Part shown: positions 11,445-21,966 of the stretch, in pieces | Numbering within the stretch: position 1 is the stretch's first letter | Layout of the letters: each line of letters starts with the position of its first letter | Source: Quercus robur | Taxonomy: Eukaryota; Streptophyta; Magnoliopsida; Fagales; Fagaceae | Length of the DNA stretch: 64,000 nt | Reading direction: 5' to 3' | NCBI RefSeq assembly: GCF_932294415.1 | Contig: NC_065539.1 | Location: 33,420,001-33,484,000 of the forward strand | Translations under genes and position numbers: made by a program | The notes under the pieces: model-generated | Seen by the model: the letters and a program-made list of their open reading frames with translations, nothing else | Databases searched by the model: none | Told to the model about the DNA's origin: nothing

Positions 11445-12629
11445 TCATATATTGCTATCTACTATCATTTTAAACTTTATTGGGCTGCTAACCTCAGAAG
11501 CTTCCTTACCCGGCCCACACATACTAATATTAGTTGTTGACATGGCAACTTCCTTCTCCTTGAACAACTCCTTAACCAAACCAGTGCCTATTTCGTTCCT
11601 TTTGTATCGAGTTTCCAGCTTTTCCTCAACAGCACGTGCAGTCATAGCAGGCTCGTCCCATCTGTCAAGGCTGTCCTGCTCAGAAAAATTTGAATTTTTG
11701 GACTTTGCTTCTAAACCCGAGGCTATCATCACCGCCATCTCATGGTTACTGTTCTGGCTGTCACATCTATTCTCTTCTGTTTGAACTGATGCACCAAAAA
11801 AACCAGCTGCACCGTGTGACTTGGCACCTACTCCATCATTCACCATAGAATCCAATCCTCCATTCACCTTTGTTTTTCCTCTTTCCCCTCCATTTTTTAC
11901 TACACTACCAACCCTAAGCCATTCCCTATATTGCCTTTCCTTCAAACCTTCTTGTTGACTCATACAACAATGTTTATCATCATGCCCAATTAAACCACAT
12001 ATATAACAGAAAGTAGGGAGACGTTCATACCTGAATGTGAGCCAGTAACGAACACCATCAGCATTTGTGATGTTCCCACCTCGGCGAAAAGGCTTATCAA
12101 TGGGGATTTTAACCCTTATTCTCATAAACTTTACTTGTTCAGCCTGAAGTGATCATTTGTCCACCTCAATTACTTTGACAATTTTGCCACCTATATCCTT
12201 CCCTGCTTCCTCAGACATGTATTCAAATGGCAAACCCCACACTTGGATCCAAAAAGGAGCATGGGTAAAGGTGATATTTGTTGCAGTTAATCCCTTCCTC
12301 CACCGACAAAGCAAAAGAAGATTATTTTCAAAATTCCATGGACCACCTTTTTCAACCCACTCCAATTGACATTGAGAACCAAACTTAAATTGCAATATAT
12401 TGTTTCCAACCTCAACAATCCTCAGATCAGACCCCATTTTCCACGTTGAATTCAGAGTAGTTTTGAGAGCTCTTTGATTCTGTTGACGATCAGTGAGAAG
12501 CCGTCCAAAGAGACTTAAAGGACATTCTTCCAAGATCTTCGATTTAGTAGCATTCATCAACACAATATCCTCTTCTTCCTCTTTTGTGCATTGTAGTTTT
12601 TGAAGACTGTTCACTACTTCTTGCTCCAT
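11445..12629 (-). pseudogene. LINE 1 ORF1 (DUF4283 / zinc-knuckle protein)
   Basis: The RNA-binding protein of the element. The start is the ATG at 12629 (MEQEVVNSLQ); an upstream in-frame Met lies in the 5' UTR and is less likely. The first part shows the DUF4283-type pattern with GGPWNFENNLLLLCRW and FWIQVWGLPFEYMSEE. After a TGA at 12153, where the same frame continues immediately, come RIRVKIPIDKPFRRG and a CX2CX4HX4C zinc knuckle (CYICGLIGHDDKHC, about 11990). The tail is low-complexity and ends at 11445. In both halves the reading frame is identical, so the single TGA is the only break seen in ORF1. Confidence 0.85.
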
Positions 12630-12778
12630 AAAAACCTTTATGATGGCTACTACCCAGCTAGACACAGATGAGTAGGCCAACAAAAACCCTCACTAGAAGT
12701 ACACAGGGAGAAAACACTTGTATCTGTCGAGAGAGAAAGGCTCCTACAAGGGAGAGAAAAAGCTTGACACTTTCTGTA
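12630..12778 (-). other. LINE 1 5' UTR / internal promoter region
   Basis: Non-coding segment between the upstream TSD and the ORF1 ATG, with CT-rich sequence (TTTCTCTCCC, TTTCTCTCTCG) in element orientation. Its presence shows the copy was not 5' truncated. Confidence 0.7.
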
Positions 12779-12790
12779 TTAAGGCTTTGA
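12779..12790. repeat. Target-site duplication of LINE 1, right copy
   Basis: ttaaggctttga, identical to 7196-7207. Confidence 0.9.
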
Positions 12791-13133
12791 CCCTTCTTGT
12801 TTAATCTAAAGGGAATGTGAATTCCACTTGTCGTCGTTGACACCGTTAAAGGAAGTCTACCTCAACAGTTACACTTGTCATCCTTAACGCCGTGTGGGTT
12901 TAAAATGCATCTAAGACTTGAGTGTCTCTTCCTTCGTTCTTGTGCTAATTCTTCCTATTTTGTGTCGGATCGTGTTGCTTTTTGTCCCATTGTGTTTCCC
13001 AAGCATGATCACGTTGTTAGGATTCAAAAACATTCCATCTTGTTTGCATTTTAGGAAACCTTTAGAAAGTCTAGTTTTTGCTTTTGTTTTGTTTTGTTTT
13101 TTTTTTTGTTTTTTTTTTAAAAATTTTAAATTT

Positions 13134-13804
13134 GGGTAAACTATGTATTTGGTCTATATCCTTTATACTATATTTCAATTTGGTTTATAACTTTTCAATT
13201 ATGACAATTTGGTCTCTAACTTTTTAGTGTCGTATCAATTTAGTCTATGTCGTTATCTCTTAAATGGAAATTACTAACATGGCTAATGGCAAAAATAAAA
13301 AAATTATTCTATTACCACATCAACGGAAACTAATTCTTTATTTTGGTCAGTAATCACGTCAACAATTTCCATCCAAGAGATTAAGGGAGGGACTAAATTG
13401 ACATGGTACTAATAGGTTAGGGACCAAATTGACATGGTACTATATTTCAATTTGGTTTATAACTTTTCAATTATGACAATTTGGTCTCTAACTTTTTAGT
13501 GTTGTATCAATTTAGTCTATGTCATTATCTCTTGAATGGAAATTACTAACGTGGCTAATGGCAAAAATAAAAAAAATTATTCTATTACCACATCAACGAA
13601 AACTAATTTTTTATTTTGGTCAGTAATCATGTCAACAATTTCCATCTAAGAGATTAAGGGAGGGACTAAATTGACATGGTACTAATAGGTTAGGGACCAA
13701 ATTGGCACAATCGAAAAGTTAGGAATCAAATTGACACAATTAAAAGGTTAGGAACCAAATTGAAATATGATATAAATGATAAGGATCAAATACGTAGTTT
13801 ATCC
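13134..13804. mobile_element. Long-TIR non-autonomous element (MULE-like), with internal duplication
   Basis: The two ends are long inverted repeats of about 110 bases: the left GGTAAACTATGTATTTGGTC and the reversed right GGATAAACTACGTATTTGAT continue in parallel through ATTTCAATTTGGTT and AATTTGGTCNCTAAC blocks. Flanks ttttaaattt and ttttagtttt match at 8 of 10 positions and may be a 9-10 bp TSD as in Mutator-like elements. The middle is a tandem duplication with a period of 271 bases (units from 13168 and 13439). No transposase is encoded. Confidence 0.7.
13168..13700. repeat. 271-bp tandem duplication
   Basis: The unit starting ACTATATTTCAATTTGG at 13168 is repeated from 13439 with only scattered substitutions, mostly transitions. 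The second copy runs to about 13700. Confidence 0.85.
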
Positions 13805-14129
13805 TTTTAGTTTTTATTTATTTGAAAAAAAAAAGGACACAAAAATATAAAAAGCCATCCCAGTGCGTGTTGGTTGGCCAATGAACACTATGTTCATGTC
13901 CGTGCATCGCTTAATAACTTTTGATTGAATTAAAATATTAATTTAATAAGAAATTATTAGGTGATATAATTTGTTTTTTTGGGAGAATCGTGGTATAACA
14001 TTACTTTGAACCAAATCTTTTACGTCATAAACTGTGGTGTGGGTTTATGACATTCTTCTTTCTTTACTTTTAATTTTTATAAAAAAACTATGACTTGAAT
14101 TATGACAACCAGCCAAAGCTCACATTTGA

Positions 14130-14381
14130 TATCTATAATTTTTTTTTGAGAGAAAATTTCAACTTATGGCGTCCGCTTCTGATGATAACTTTTTATCATC
14201 AAACCAAGACACCAATTAGCCACCGCGCACCCTTGGTGCGGTGGTCATTCCACAAGTATAAATGCTTGTCGGGTGTGGGGGGTAAGGGCCGGGGTTTAAT
14301 TTTTTAGGAGAGATTTTCACACACATATACACTTAGATTAGGCTAGAGTAGAAATTCTATCTTGTATAAAAAAAATAAAAA
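14130..14381 (+). mobile_element. tRNA-derived SINE-bearing retroposon
   Basis: The part from about 14223 looks like a tRNA-derived SINE: an A-box-like TGCGGTGGTCA, a degenerate B-box-like GGCCGGGGTTTAA near 14290, then a tRNA-unrelated body and an A-rich tail at 14367-14384. Direct repeats aaagctcacatttga (14115-14129) and aaagcacacatttga (14382-14396) match at 14 of 15 positions and lie right after the tail, so they are likely the TSD. The left repeat lies about 95 bases upstream of the A box, so the inserted unit includes an additional 5' segment. Confidence 0.6.
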
Positions 14382-14501
14382 AAAGCACACATTTGACAGT
14401 TTGGAATTAAATACTAATTGAAAATGTTAAATCATATTAAACACTATTGCTTATACTTTGTATATATACACTCATTTAAAATCATAACACGATTTTAGTT
14501 A

Positions 14502-14764
14502 GGGAAAATTATTTTACCTCCTTAAACTATACCCATTTTACACTTAACCCCTAAACTATAAAATGCACAATCAACCCTCTAAACTAATACTCTGTAACAC
14601 TTTGAGTCGCACATGACTTCTTTTTCCTTCGAACTTAAGTACCAAATAGACAGTAGGGTGCAAATTTTTACACAAGCATTAGTTTAGGGGGGTGATAATG
14701 CATTATTGTAGTTTAGAGGGTAAGTGTAAATGAGGAATAGTAAGGGGTAAACTATAATTTCCCC
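14502..14764. mobile_element. MULE-like MITE
   Basis: Inverted ends: the left GGGAAAATTATTTTACC and the reversed right GGGGAAATTATAGTTTACC, followed by related CCTTAAACTATA-type blocks. Flanking 9-mers ttttagtta (14493-14501) and tttttgtta (14765-14773) differ at one base and fit a 9-bp TSD. It is non-coding. Confidence 0.7.
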
Positions 14765-14958
14765 TTTTTGTTAAAAACTTAAAATTGTAAAATCATGTTT
14801 TGAAAACACAATTTCACAATTTTAGAGTGTATATGGATTGTGCAACATTGAGTGCGTGATAATCATTAGTAAATAATATATATATACACACACAGACATA
14901 CACATTGTTGTTATACACATCTTTGTATGCACTTGTCATTTCCCTAATATTTAGTGTG

Positions 14959-16145
14959 CATGAGTTGGGTTTGGTTGGGTTGAGGGGTTTGTTTAATCCA
15001 ACCCATCATGGTTGAGTTGAAAAAACCCAAACCCAACCCACGTGGATTGGGTTGGACAATTTTTTAATTCTAAAAAAAATTGAGCATTTATAAGATTATT
15101 AACACAAATAATAGCATATTTATAATATATATATATATATATATATTTTATGAAAAAACATATTATTTAATGCATTAATCAAATTTGAGCATAGCACCAA
15201 ACCAATATAAACAATAACAAATTTATAACCTTACAAACTTGAGCATAGCACCAAGTCAATACAAATTATTTGATTAGTGCATCAAACTAATACAAATAAT
15301 TTGATATTGAAATGAAATGAGAAAATAGGTCAAATGTTTATTTATTTTTTTATTCACAAGGAGGGTGTAAGTAACAAAACCATATAATATACTAGCCTCT
15401 TTTATTTGTTTGGTTAAAAGTTAATAATTTGCATCTATTATAATTTAGAAATATATATTTTTTATTTTTCAAACAAATAAAAAGGATAAATTTTAGAGAT
15501 AAGTAGTAACTATAATTTCTTTTTTAAACATGAAAGGAAAAAAAACCTAAATTTTAGAAATTCTTTTTTTGAATTCAAAATGAAATTTGTTATTTGACAT
15601 TTATGACCCTATTTCTAAATGAAGTTACCCTTCATTAATGAGAGTATTTTTAAAGAAAGATGCTATATCCATAACATTTTCACAACAAATCATAGGTAAT
15701 TAGTTATTATTGGTTCAAATTTGAACCTAGCACTAATATTATTTTTTTCCCCCAACAATAACAACCAGTAACAATCTGTCACTTAGGATTCGTTGTAGAA
15801 ATATTGTAAAAATGTTGTGGACATATCATTTCTCATTTTTAAACCACATAAAAGTCCAGTTTAAAGAGGGAAATCATCTTATATATAATATAGATGTATA
15901 TTTTTTATTATAAAATATAATATATATATTTTAAATATATATAGATAGGTCGAGTTGGACAAAACCATATAAGATATATTTTAAATATAGGTAGGGTCAA
16001 ATTGGATTAGGTGGTTTTGTGAATCTACTAACTCGCACCCAACCTAACTCGCTAAAAAAGAAAACCGGCAACCCAATCCACCAACTCCTAAAAGCTGACC
16101 CATCCCATCATGTTGGGTTGGATTGGATTGGTGGATGGGTGCCCT
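14959..16145. repeat. Repeat with GGGTTGG-rich ends
   Basis: Both edges are rich in GGGTTGG / CCAACCC words (about 14960-15055 and 15950-16140), and the middle is AT-rich with a TA microsatellite at 15125-15146. This suggests one degenerate repeat element, but no TSD or coding region was found. Confidence 0.35.
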
Positions 16146-16190
16146 ACTTATATTATTGTCTTGTGGTAAGGCAAGTTCTTCCTCATTTGT

Positions 16191-16195
16191 GCGTG
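16191..16195. repeat. 5-bp target-site duplication of the Gypsy element, left
   Basis: gcgtg, matching 24828-24832 next to the outer ends of both LTRs. Confidence 0.8.
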
Positions 16196-17333
16196 TGTCA
16201 CATGGTCAATTTTTCTCTTAAATTTTCTGCTTGTGATGGCACTAAGCCCCTGACTTAGTCTCAGCCAACACTCCACACACACACACACTATAGGAACACT
16301 TAGAACAAAATTATCAAGGGAATTCACACGCACACAGCACACACAGTATTTACAGGGCACTAACCCCAACCTTTATTACTTAATATCAAGTACAAAGGAA
16401 GCCTGGAGAATACACACAAAATTCTCTAAGCAAAATTACACACTCTACTGTTGACAACCCCAACAGCCTAGGATAAATATACATAATTAATTGTCACAGC
16501 AGTTACTATCAAGTAACTGCCCCTTGTCAAGGACTTGTTGCCACATGTGGTCTGACTTAGGACACCTTCCACTGATGCTGTCTTGGCCTACTTTCCACGT
16601 TTTCAACCCCTACACAGCAAGTCTGAACATCCACAAAGCCAGGAACTACTTGGTAACTGTTGATAACTACTGCTGCACACTCTGCACACGCCAGCCCATT
16701 ACTCAGTACATCATCATGGGGCTTCTGCCCATGCTCCAGCAGCTCACACATAATAGTTTCATCACGTTTTAGAAGCCTTGGCCCTCTGCCCAAGCCCTTC
16801 TCATCAGCATCACAGCCCCCACAATATGTCCATATGCATCACACCAAGTAACTGCCATCAGCCCACTCAATCAAATCCATGCATTATGCCAGCACCAACC
16901 AGCCTAATGCCTTGCACAGCATATCATTATCACAACAGCCCAACACTACCTTGCACCTAAGCCACCAAGCCCACATACAAAGCAACCACTAGCCAAGCCA
17001 TCATGCCATGCACTAACACATAGGGTCAGCACCACCTGCTGCTGCCCATCATCACCAAAACCATCTTTGCCCACCATGGCCCTCCTCTGCCATGGCCTTG
17101 GGGCATCATGTGGAGCAAGGTGCCTCCACATGTTGCCTCTCATCATGCTCATCAATCTGAATCCAGTAGGGAGATTGGACTTGTCCCCCTCTAAGAGTAG
17201 TTAGGAGCTTCACTAGATAGGCATGAGGAGCCATTGGTGTCTTGAGAAAACATTGAGCCATGTGACTGGCCTGATGTTGTCCAAGCACTCCAATTCCTCA
17301 TGCCATCATCAGCAACTTGTAAAACTCCTAACA
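16196..17333 (-). repeat. 3' LTR of the Gypsy element (uninterrupted)
   Basis: 1138 bases starting TGTCACATGG and ending CTCCTAACA on the plus strand. It contains a short CA microsatellite (16275-16289). It matches the other LTR throughout apart from scattered, mostly transition differences, and it lacks the hAT-type insertion: the target cttggggc is present once, at 17098-17105. Confidence 0.92.
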
Positions 17334-17348
17334 AACCACCCCCACCAG
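17334..17348 (-). other. Polypurine tract
   Basis: On the minus strand reads CTGGTGGGGGTGGTT immediately before the 3' LTR. This is where plus-strand DNA synthesis would be primed. Confidence 0.7.
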
Positions 17349-17406
17349 AAGAAGTCGACGTCCTTATCGGGAGGGTATCCTTAAATGCCTTCACCTCTTT
17401 CTCAAA

Positions 17407-17883
17407 CTACCGCAATGTAGATGCTTTCTCCCAACTCGCCTCTGATTCAGCCACCCTCTTCCACTTCACTAAGTAGTAAGTTATCACATTTCCTCCCTTT
17501 CGATAACCTATCACCTTCTTATCAAGGATTTTGTCCACTTCTCTATCAAACTGAACCATGATAGTAGGCGGGGCACGCCTTACTTCATTCTTTGTAGGTT
17601 CTTCTACAACCCTATGATAGGGCTTCAAGAAGCTAACATGAATTGTTAGGTGAATCTGTAACCTTTCTAGCAGCTTCAATTTGTAAGCCACAGCACCAAC
17701 TCTTTTTACTATTTCAAATGGACCATCATACTTAGGAATTAAACCTCTATGAATTGCCTCACTTCTGAACTTTCTCCAAATCTGTGGTGACAGTTTCAAT
17801 AGCACCTTGTCCTCGACCTGGAACTCAAGAGGCCTTCTTCCTTTATCAGCATACTTATTCATTTTCATTTGTGCTTTCAACAA
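17407..17883 (-). pseudogene. Gypsy integrase C-terminus with chromodomain
   Basis: 158 codons in the same frame as the rest of pol. The first half is the integrase C-terminal region: KMNKYADKGRRPLEFQVEDKV, then LIPKYDGPFEIVKRVGAVAYKL, the GPF/Y-type module. The last 50 residues resemble a chromodomain: VDKILDKKVIGYRKG, then TYYLVKWKRVAESEASWE, with the aromatic YLVKW and SW positions. In chromoviruses this domain guides integration to particular chromatin. A stop at 17884-17898 separates it from the integrase core. Confidence 0.88.
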
Positions 17884-17898
17884 GATGTCTTGTGCTTC

Positions 17899-18765
17899 CT
17901 ACATTAGCTCTTGCTTGTTGATGGCAAATCTGTACGTTGCAAGACATCTGCCCCCTAAACGTTGTTTGGCAATCTCGTGAGGTGTGAGAGGCTGCTGCCC
18001 CATTGCCAACTCGAAGGGACTTATCCCAGTTGATGAAAACTTATGTAGATTGTAGGCAAACTGCGCAGAATCCAATAAGTCTAGGCAATTCTTCAGGCTG
18101 GCAGTCACATAATGCCTTAAATAATCCTTCAACACAGCATTAATTCTTTCTGTTCGCCCATCTGTTTGTGGGTGATTAGCAGTAGAAAACTTCAACTCTG
18201 AACCCATCAAACCAAACAGAACAGTCCAAAATTGACTAGTAAATCTAGAGTCTCAATCACTTACAATATCTTCTAGCAACCTAAAGTATTTCACCACATT
18301 CTTGTAGAACAAATCAGCAGCTACCTTTGTTGTACATGTACTTGGTGCGGCCATAAAAACAACATACTTTGAGAATCGATCAACCACCACGAATACTGAA
18401 CCCATCCCCTTAACTTTTGGCAAACCAGTAATAAAATCCATTGAAATTGAAATCCATGGACTTTCTGGTATGGGAAGAGGCTGTAGCAAACCTGCTTCCT
18501 TCTAAGTCAAGCCCTTGTCTTGTTGGCAAACTAGACAAGTCTTCACATATAACTCAATATACAACTCCATTTTAGGCCAATAGTAAGAACGGGATAGTAA
18601 GGCATACATCCTATCCTTACTTGGATGTCTTGCCCACTATGAATCATGAGTTTCCTTTAGCAACTCCCTACGGATCTTTCCACTTGGTATAAATAGTTTG
18701 CCACCCTTGGCATACAGCAACCCATCCTCTAGCCAATAACACCTCACAATTCCTGTAGTTACATC
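17899..18765 (-). pseudogene. Gypsy integrase core with zinc-binding region
   Basis: The integrase joins element DNA to the chromosome. The zinc region lies at about 18500-18680: two His, then YYWPKME and CLVCQQDK, the second half of the HHCC motif. The catalytic triad can be followed: Asp in SISMDFITGLPK (18253-18489), Asp in IVSD just before a stop at about 18253, and Glu in NHPQTDGRTERINAVLKDYL (17899-18210). All pieces are in the same reading frame, interrupted by stops at about 18645, 18500, 18253 and 17898. Confidence 0.88.
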
Positions 18766-19416
18766 CTACACCAGCTTCTGATAGGTAACATCAAGCTTAG
18801 CACTCTCCCTGATCCTATCCACAAAATCTGACTCCATTCTAGTCAAGGCATCCACATACTCTCGCATTTGTTTGCGACTAAGTGCATCTACTACTTCATT
18901 GTGCTTGCCTGGTTTGTGCTCCCACACAAAATCATATTTTTGCAGTAACTCCTGCCACCTAGCTTGCTTAGGTGACAGCTTCTTTTGTGTGTTAAAGAAG
19001 GTATTAGTCACATTGTCTGTTTTCACCATGAACTTTGGCCATAGCAGATATACACGCCATGCCAACAAACAATGTACTACTGCAATCATCTCTTTTTCAT
19101 GAGTTGAACACTTCTGCCCTGCTTCATTTAACTTCCTGCTCTCATAGGCAACAAGATGTTTCTCTTGCACTAGAACACCACCAATTGCTTTGTCAGAAGC
19201 ATCAGTATGGACTTCAAAGGGTAACCCAAAATCTGGCAGATGTAGCACAGGCTTACTCGATGTAGCAATCTTCGACTTGTCAAAAGCTTCTTGACACGTA
19301 TCTGTCCACACCCATTTCTTGTCCTTCTTCAGCAAACCTGTGAGAGGAGAAACTTTCTTGGAATATCCTTGGATAAACTTCCTGTAGTAGTTAGCTAATC
19401 CAAGGAAGGATCTCAA
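18766..19416 (-). pseudogene. Gypsy RNase H domain
   Basis: 216 codons open in one piece, covering the RT connection and RNase [21 protein letters not shown] opens it. Acidic residues of the active site are seen in [30 protein letters not shown] and MVKTDNV, and in the downstream VVDALSRK. The domain degrades the RNA template during reverse transcription. Stops lie at both ends (about 19417 and 18766), so it is not joined to the neighbours. Confidence 0.9.
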
Positions 19417-20247
19417 TTATGTCACTTTACTTGGTGGAGGCCAATCAAGGATAGCCTGCACCTTCCCCTCATCCATCATCACCATACCCTTGTTAACTCT
19501 ATGCTCCAGAAACAAAATCTCTTGCTAGGCAAACTCATACTTCTCTTTCTTAACAAACAATTGATGTTCCCTCAGTTTGGACAGCACCTTCCTAAGGTGT
19601 TCCATGTGATCCTCCAAGTAAACCACAACAAAGCGATCCACATACTCATAAAAGACATCATTCATTAAATTAAAGAATGTAACAGGGGCATTCGTTAAAC
19701 CAAAAGGCATAACTAAAAACTCATAAGAATCATACCAGGTCACACAAGTAGTCTTAGGTTCATCCTCTTCAGCAATCCTCACTTGCCAATATCTTGATCT
19801 CAAGTCCAGCTTTGTGAAGTAAACGGCTTTGCTCAATCTGTCAAAGAGGTCTTGAATCAAAGGGACTGGATATTTGTTCTTCACAGTCACTTTGTTCAAG
19901 GCTTTATAATCCACACACATTCGCAATGAGCCATTGTGCTTCTTCTGGAACAGAATAGAACAGAAGCACCATAAGAAGCCTTGGAGGGCTGAATGTAGCC
20001 TGAATCAAGCAGTTTTATCAACTGCTTCCTCATCTCAGCCAACTCCATTGGGGGACATTCTGTATGGGGCCTTCGAAGGAGGCTTTGATCTAGGAACCAA
20101 CTTGATTCGATGATCAATAGCACGCCTTGGTGGAAGGGTCTTAGGCAGTTCTGGAGGCATCACATCAGCAAACTCCCCCAATAGTCCAACCACAACATCT
20201 GAAACGTCAACATACTTGTTCTGCTTCATCTTGACCAATGTAGCCAA
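19417..20247 (-). pseudogene. Gypsy reverse transcriptase, catalytic motif deleted
   Basis: RT blocks are readable across three frames: [40 protein letters not shown], then [35 protein letters not shown] and [12 protein letters not shown]. At the polymerase site, [12 protein letters not shown] stands where the family has a Tyr-x-Asp-Asp motif and about ten further residues; these are missing, so the enzyme cannot be catalytic. Frameshifts lie at about 20230, 20090 and 19926, and there are stops at 19525 and 19417. The order within the element is normal. Confidence 0.88.
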
Positions 20248-20744
20248 GTCTTCTTCATCCTATGCTCAACCTGCATGGCTGAAACCATTGGTTCTTTTCC
20301 CTTGTTAGTCTTACTATTTCCTGTCCCACGCCTAACAAGAACATAGTATGGCTGCTTCTCATCAAGGATTAACAATACTCCAATGAAAGGCAGTAAGGCA
20401 GCCTTTGTAGCCACTTGAAATTCATCACATAGAATTACATCAAAATCATCTAATTCCATGACTAGGAAATTCACCTTTCCTGTCCACTCGCCAACCTTAA
20501 ACTTCACTCCATAAGCAATTCCCAACACAGGTTTTGCCTCTGAGTTTGCTGCCTTGATCTTACTTGGACACTTGCTCACTTTCAGACCAAGTTGTTGGAC
20601 CATTCGATTAGCAACAAAATTATGGGTAGCACCAGAATCAAGCATACCCTCAGCCCCATTCTTGTTCATCTCCACTTGAATATAAGATAAACCCCTAGAA
20701 GTATCTCTTGCACGTAGTGCATTCAGCAATTGCAAAGGGTTCAC
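20226..20744 (-). pseudogene. Gypsy aspartic protease domain
   Basis: The retropepsin active-site motif LDSGATHNFV lies near 20630, followed by a hydrophobic strand pattern and VNFLVMELDDFDVILCDEF. In the family this protease cuts the gag-pol polyprotein. The frame is continuous with gag upstream except for a stop at about 20748, and ends at a frameshift near 20230. Confidence 0.88.
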
Positions 20745-20747
20745 TTT

Positions 20748-21830
20748 GCTGGGAACTTCTTCATCGGACTACCCACTACCATCTTCAACAACCATGGCAT
20801 TAAGCTTCTCACGCTTTGGACAATCTCTTGCACAATGAGGGCCATTGCAAATGAAGCAACTAGCATTAAGCTTGGGCTGTTCTTTGCTTGGTTGAGAGGT
20901 AGAACTCTCTCCCTTGCTCTTGTTACCCCACGTTTTCTTCTGCTTATCCTTCTTCTTGCCATCCTTCTTCTACTTGTCTTTACCTTTGTCCTTGGACTTA
21001 TGTTTCTCCTCATCCCCACTGGGCTTACTGAACTTGTAGTCCACTAAGGCATCTGTAGCAGACATAGCAGTAGGCAGATCACGCACTGCTTGCCTCTTTA
21101 ACTTCATCTGTGCCCAAGGCTGCAAGCCAAACATGAAATTGAACAGTTTGTCATTCTCCAACATATTCTTGATATCCAGCATCAAAGAACTAAACGTCTT
21201 ATCATATTCTCTCACTGTACTAGTCTGCTTCAATTTTTTCAAGGCGTCTCTTGCAACCCAAGCAGTGTTGGTAGGCAAGAACTTGTCCTTTAATTCTTTC
21301 TTTAAGGCTTCCCATAAGTCAATTTTCCCTCTACTAGCATCTGTATCATCTTCCACACGGGTTTTCCACCATAACTTGGCATCCCCTGAAAGATATATGC
21401 TAGTAATCGTCACCATCTCTTGACTAGGCACCCTGGCAGCCTTAAAATACTGCTCCATATCCCACAGGAAATTCTCCAAATCCTTGGCATTCTTGGCACC
21501 ATTAAAGGGCTTCGATTCAGGCACCTTCACTTTGTTGGCCACTTTCCCCTCCCTAGGCAGGCCACTCATTGCTCTCTTCAACAGAGAAATTTTTGTTTCA
21601 AGTTGGCGTTGGGTCTCCCTTGCTACTTAGTTCTGGGCATCCAGTGCAACAGCCAACTCTTCAACATGATTCAACACCAATTCCCTCTGTTCTGCAAGAT
21701 CATTCCTCACAACAGCAGTTTCTATAGAGACAACATCCAGTCTGTCACACACAGAAAGTTGTTCCCTTTCTCTAGGAACTCTGAGTATGTTCTCCAAGAC
21801 AGTCACCCTTACCTTGGTGTCTGAAGACAT
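20748..21830 (-). pseudogene. Gypsy gag
   Basis: Capsid-nucleocapsid precursor. The start is the ATG at 21830 (MSSDTKVRVTVLEN), ten bases downstream of the primer site. The conserved retrotransposon gag fold region is at 21000-21560 (FLWDMEQYFKAARVP, YLSGDAKLWWKTRV, WEALKKELKDKFLP). It is followed by a Lys-rich stretch and one zinc knuckle (CFICNGPHCARDC, about 20840). In-frame stops at 21627, 20970 and about 20748 interrupt one otherwise continuous gag-pol frame. Confidence 0.88.
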
Positions 21831-21839
21831 TGCGACCGT

Positions 21840-21851
21840 GCTTTGATACCA
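21840..21851 (-). other. Primer-binding site (initiator tRNA-Met type)
   Basis: On the minus strand reads TGGTATCAAAGC two bases after the 5' LTR. This differs from the usual TGGTATCAGAGC complement of initiator tRNA-Met by one base. Confidence 0.85.
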
Positions 21852-21853
21852 AC

Positions 21854-21930
21854 TGTCACAGGGTCAATTTTTCTCTTAAATTATTTGCCTGTGATGGCAC
21901 AAAGCCCCTGACTTAGTCTTAGCCAACACT

Positions 21931-21966
<36 letters not shown>

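Larger units (their letters stand above)
7208..12778 (-). mobile_element. Full-length, inactive L1-type LINE retrotransposon (LINE 1)
   Basis: A non-LTR retrotransposon of 5571 bases, complete from its 5' UTR to its 3' tail and enclosed by a perfect 12-bp TSD. Modules in transcription order are: a 5' UTR (about 12630-12778); ORF1, with a DUF4283-like nucleic-acid-binding region and a zinc knuckle; and ORF2, with an AP-type endonuclease, reverse transcriptase, zf-RVT and a plant-type RNase H. This is the usual plan of plant L1-clade elements, which copy their RNA into a nicked target. Several in-frame stops, at least two frameshifts and an internal deletion make it inactive. The 3' end is odd: eight A are followed by twenty G before the TSD. 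Confidence 0.92.

Noticed and set aside
14223-14310. tRNA-like segment
   Set aside because: No anticodon arm or acceptor pairing could be made; it is explained by a SINE.
16146-17155. Open frames inside the left LTR and matching ones in the right LTR
   Set aside because: They occur on both strands of LTR DNA, are not conserved between the two LTRs and match no known protein.
21932-21962. CA repeat as a regulatory element
   Set aside because: It is a microsatellite within an LTR, shorter in the partner LTR. There is no evidence of function.
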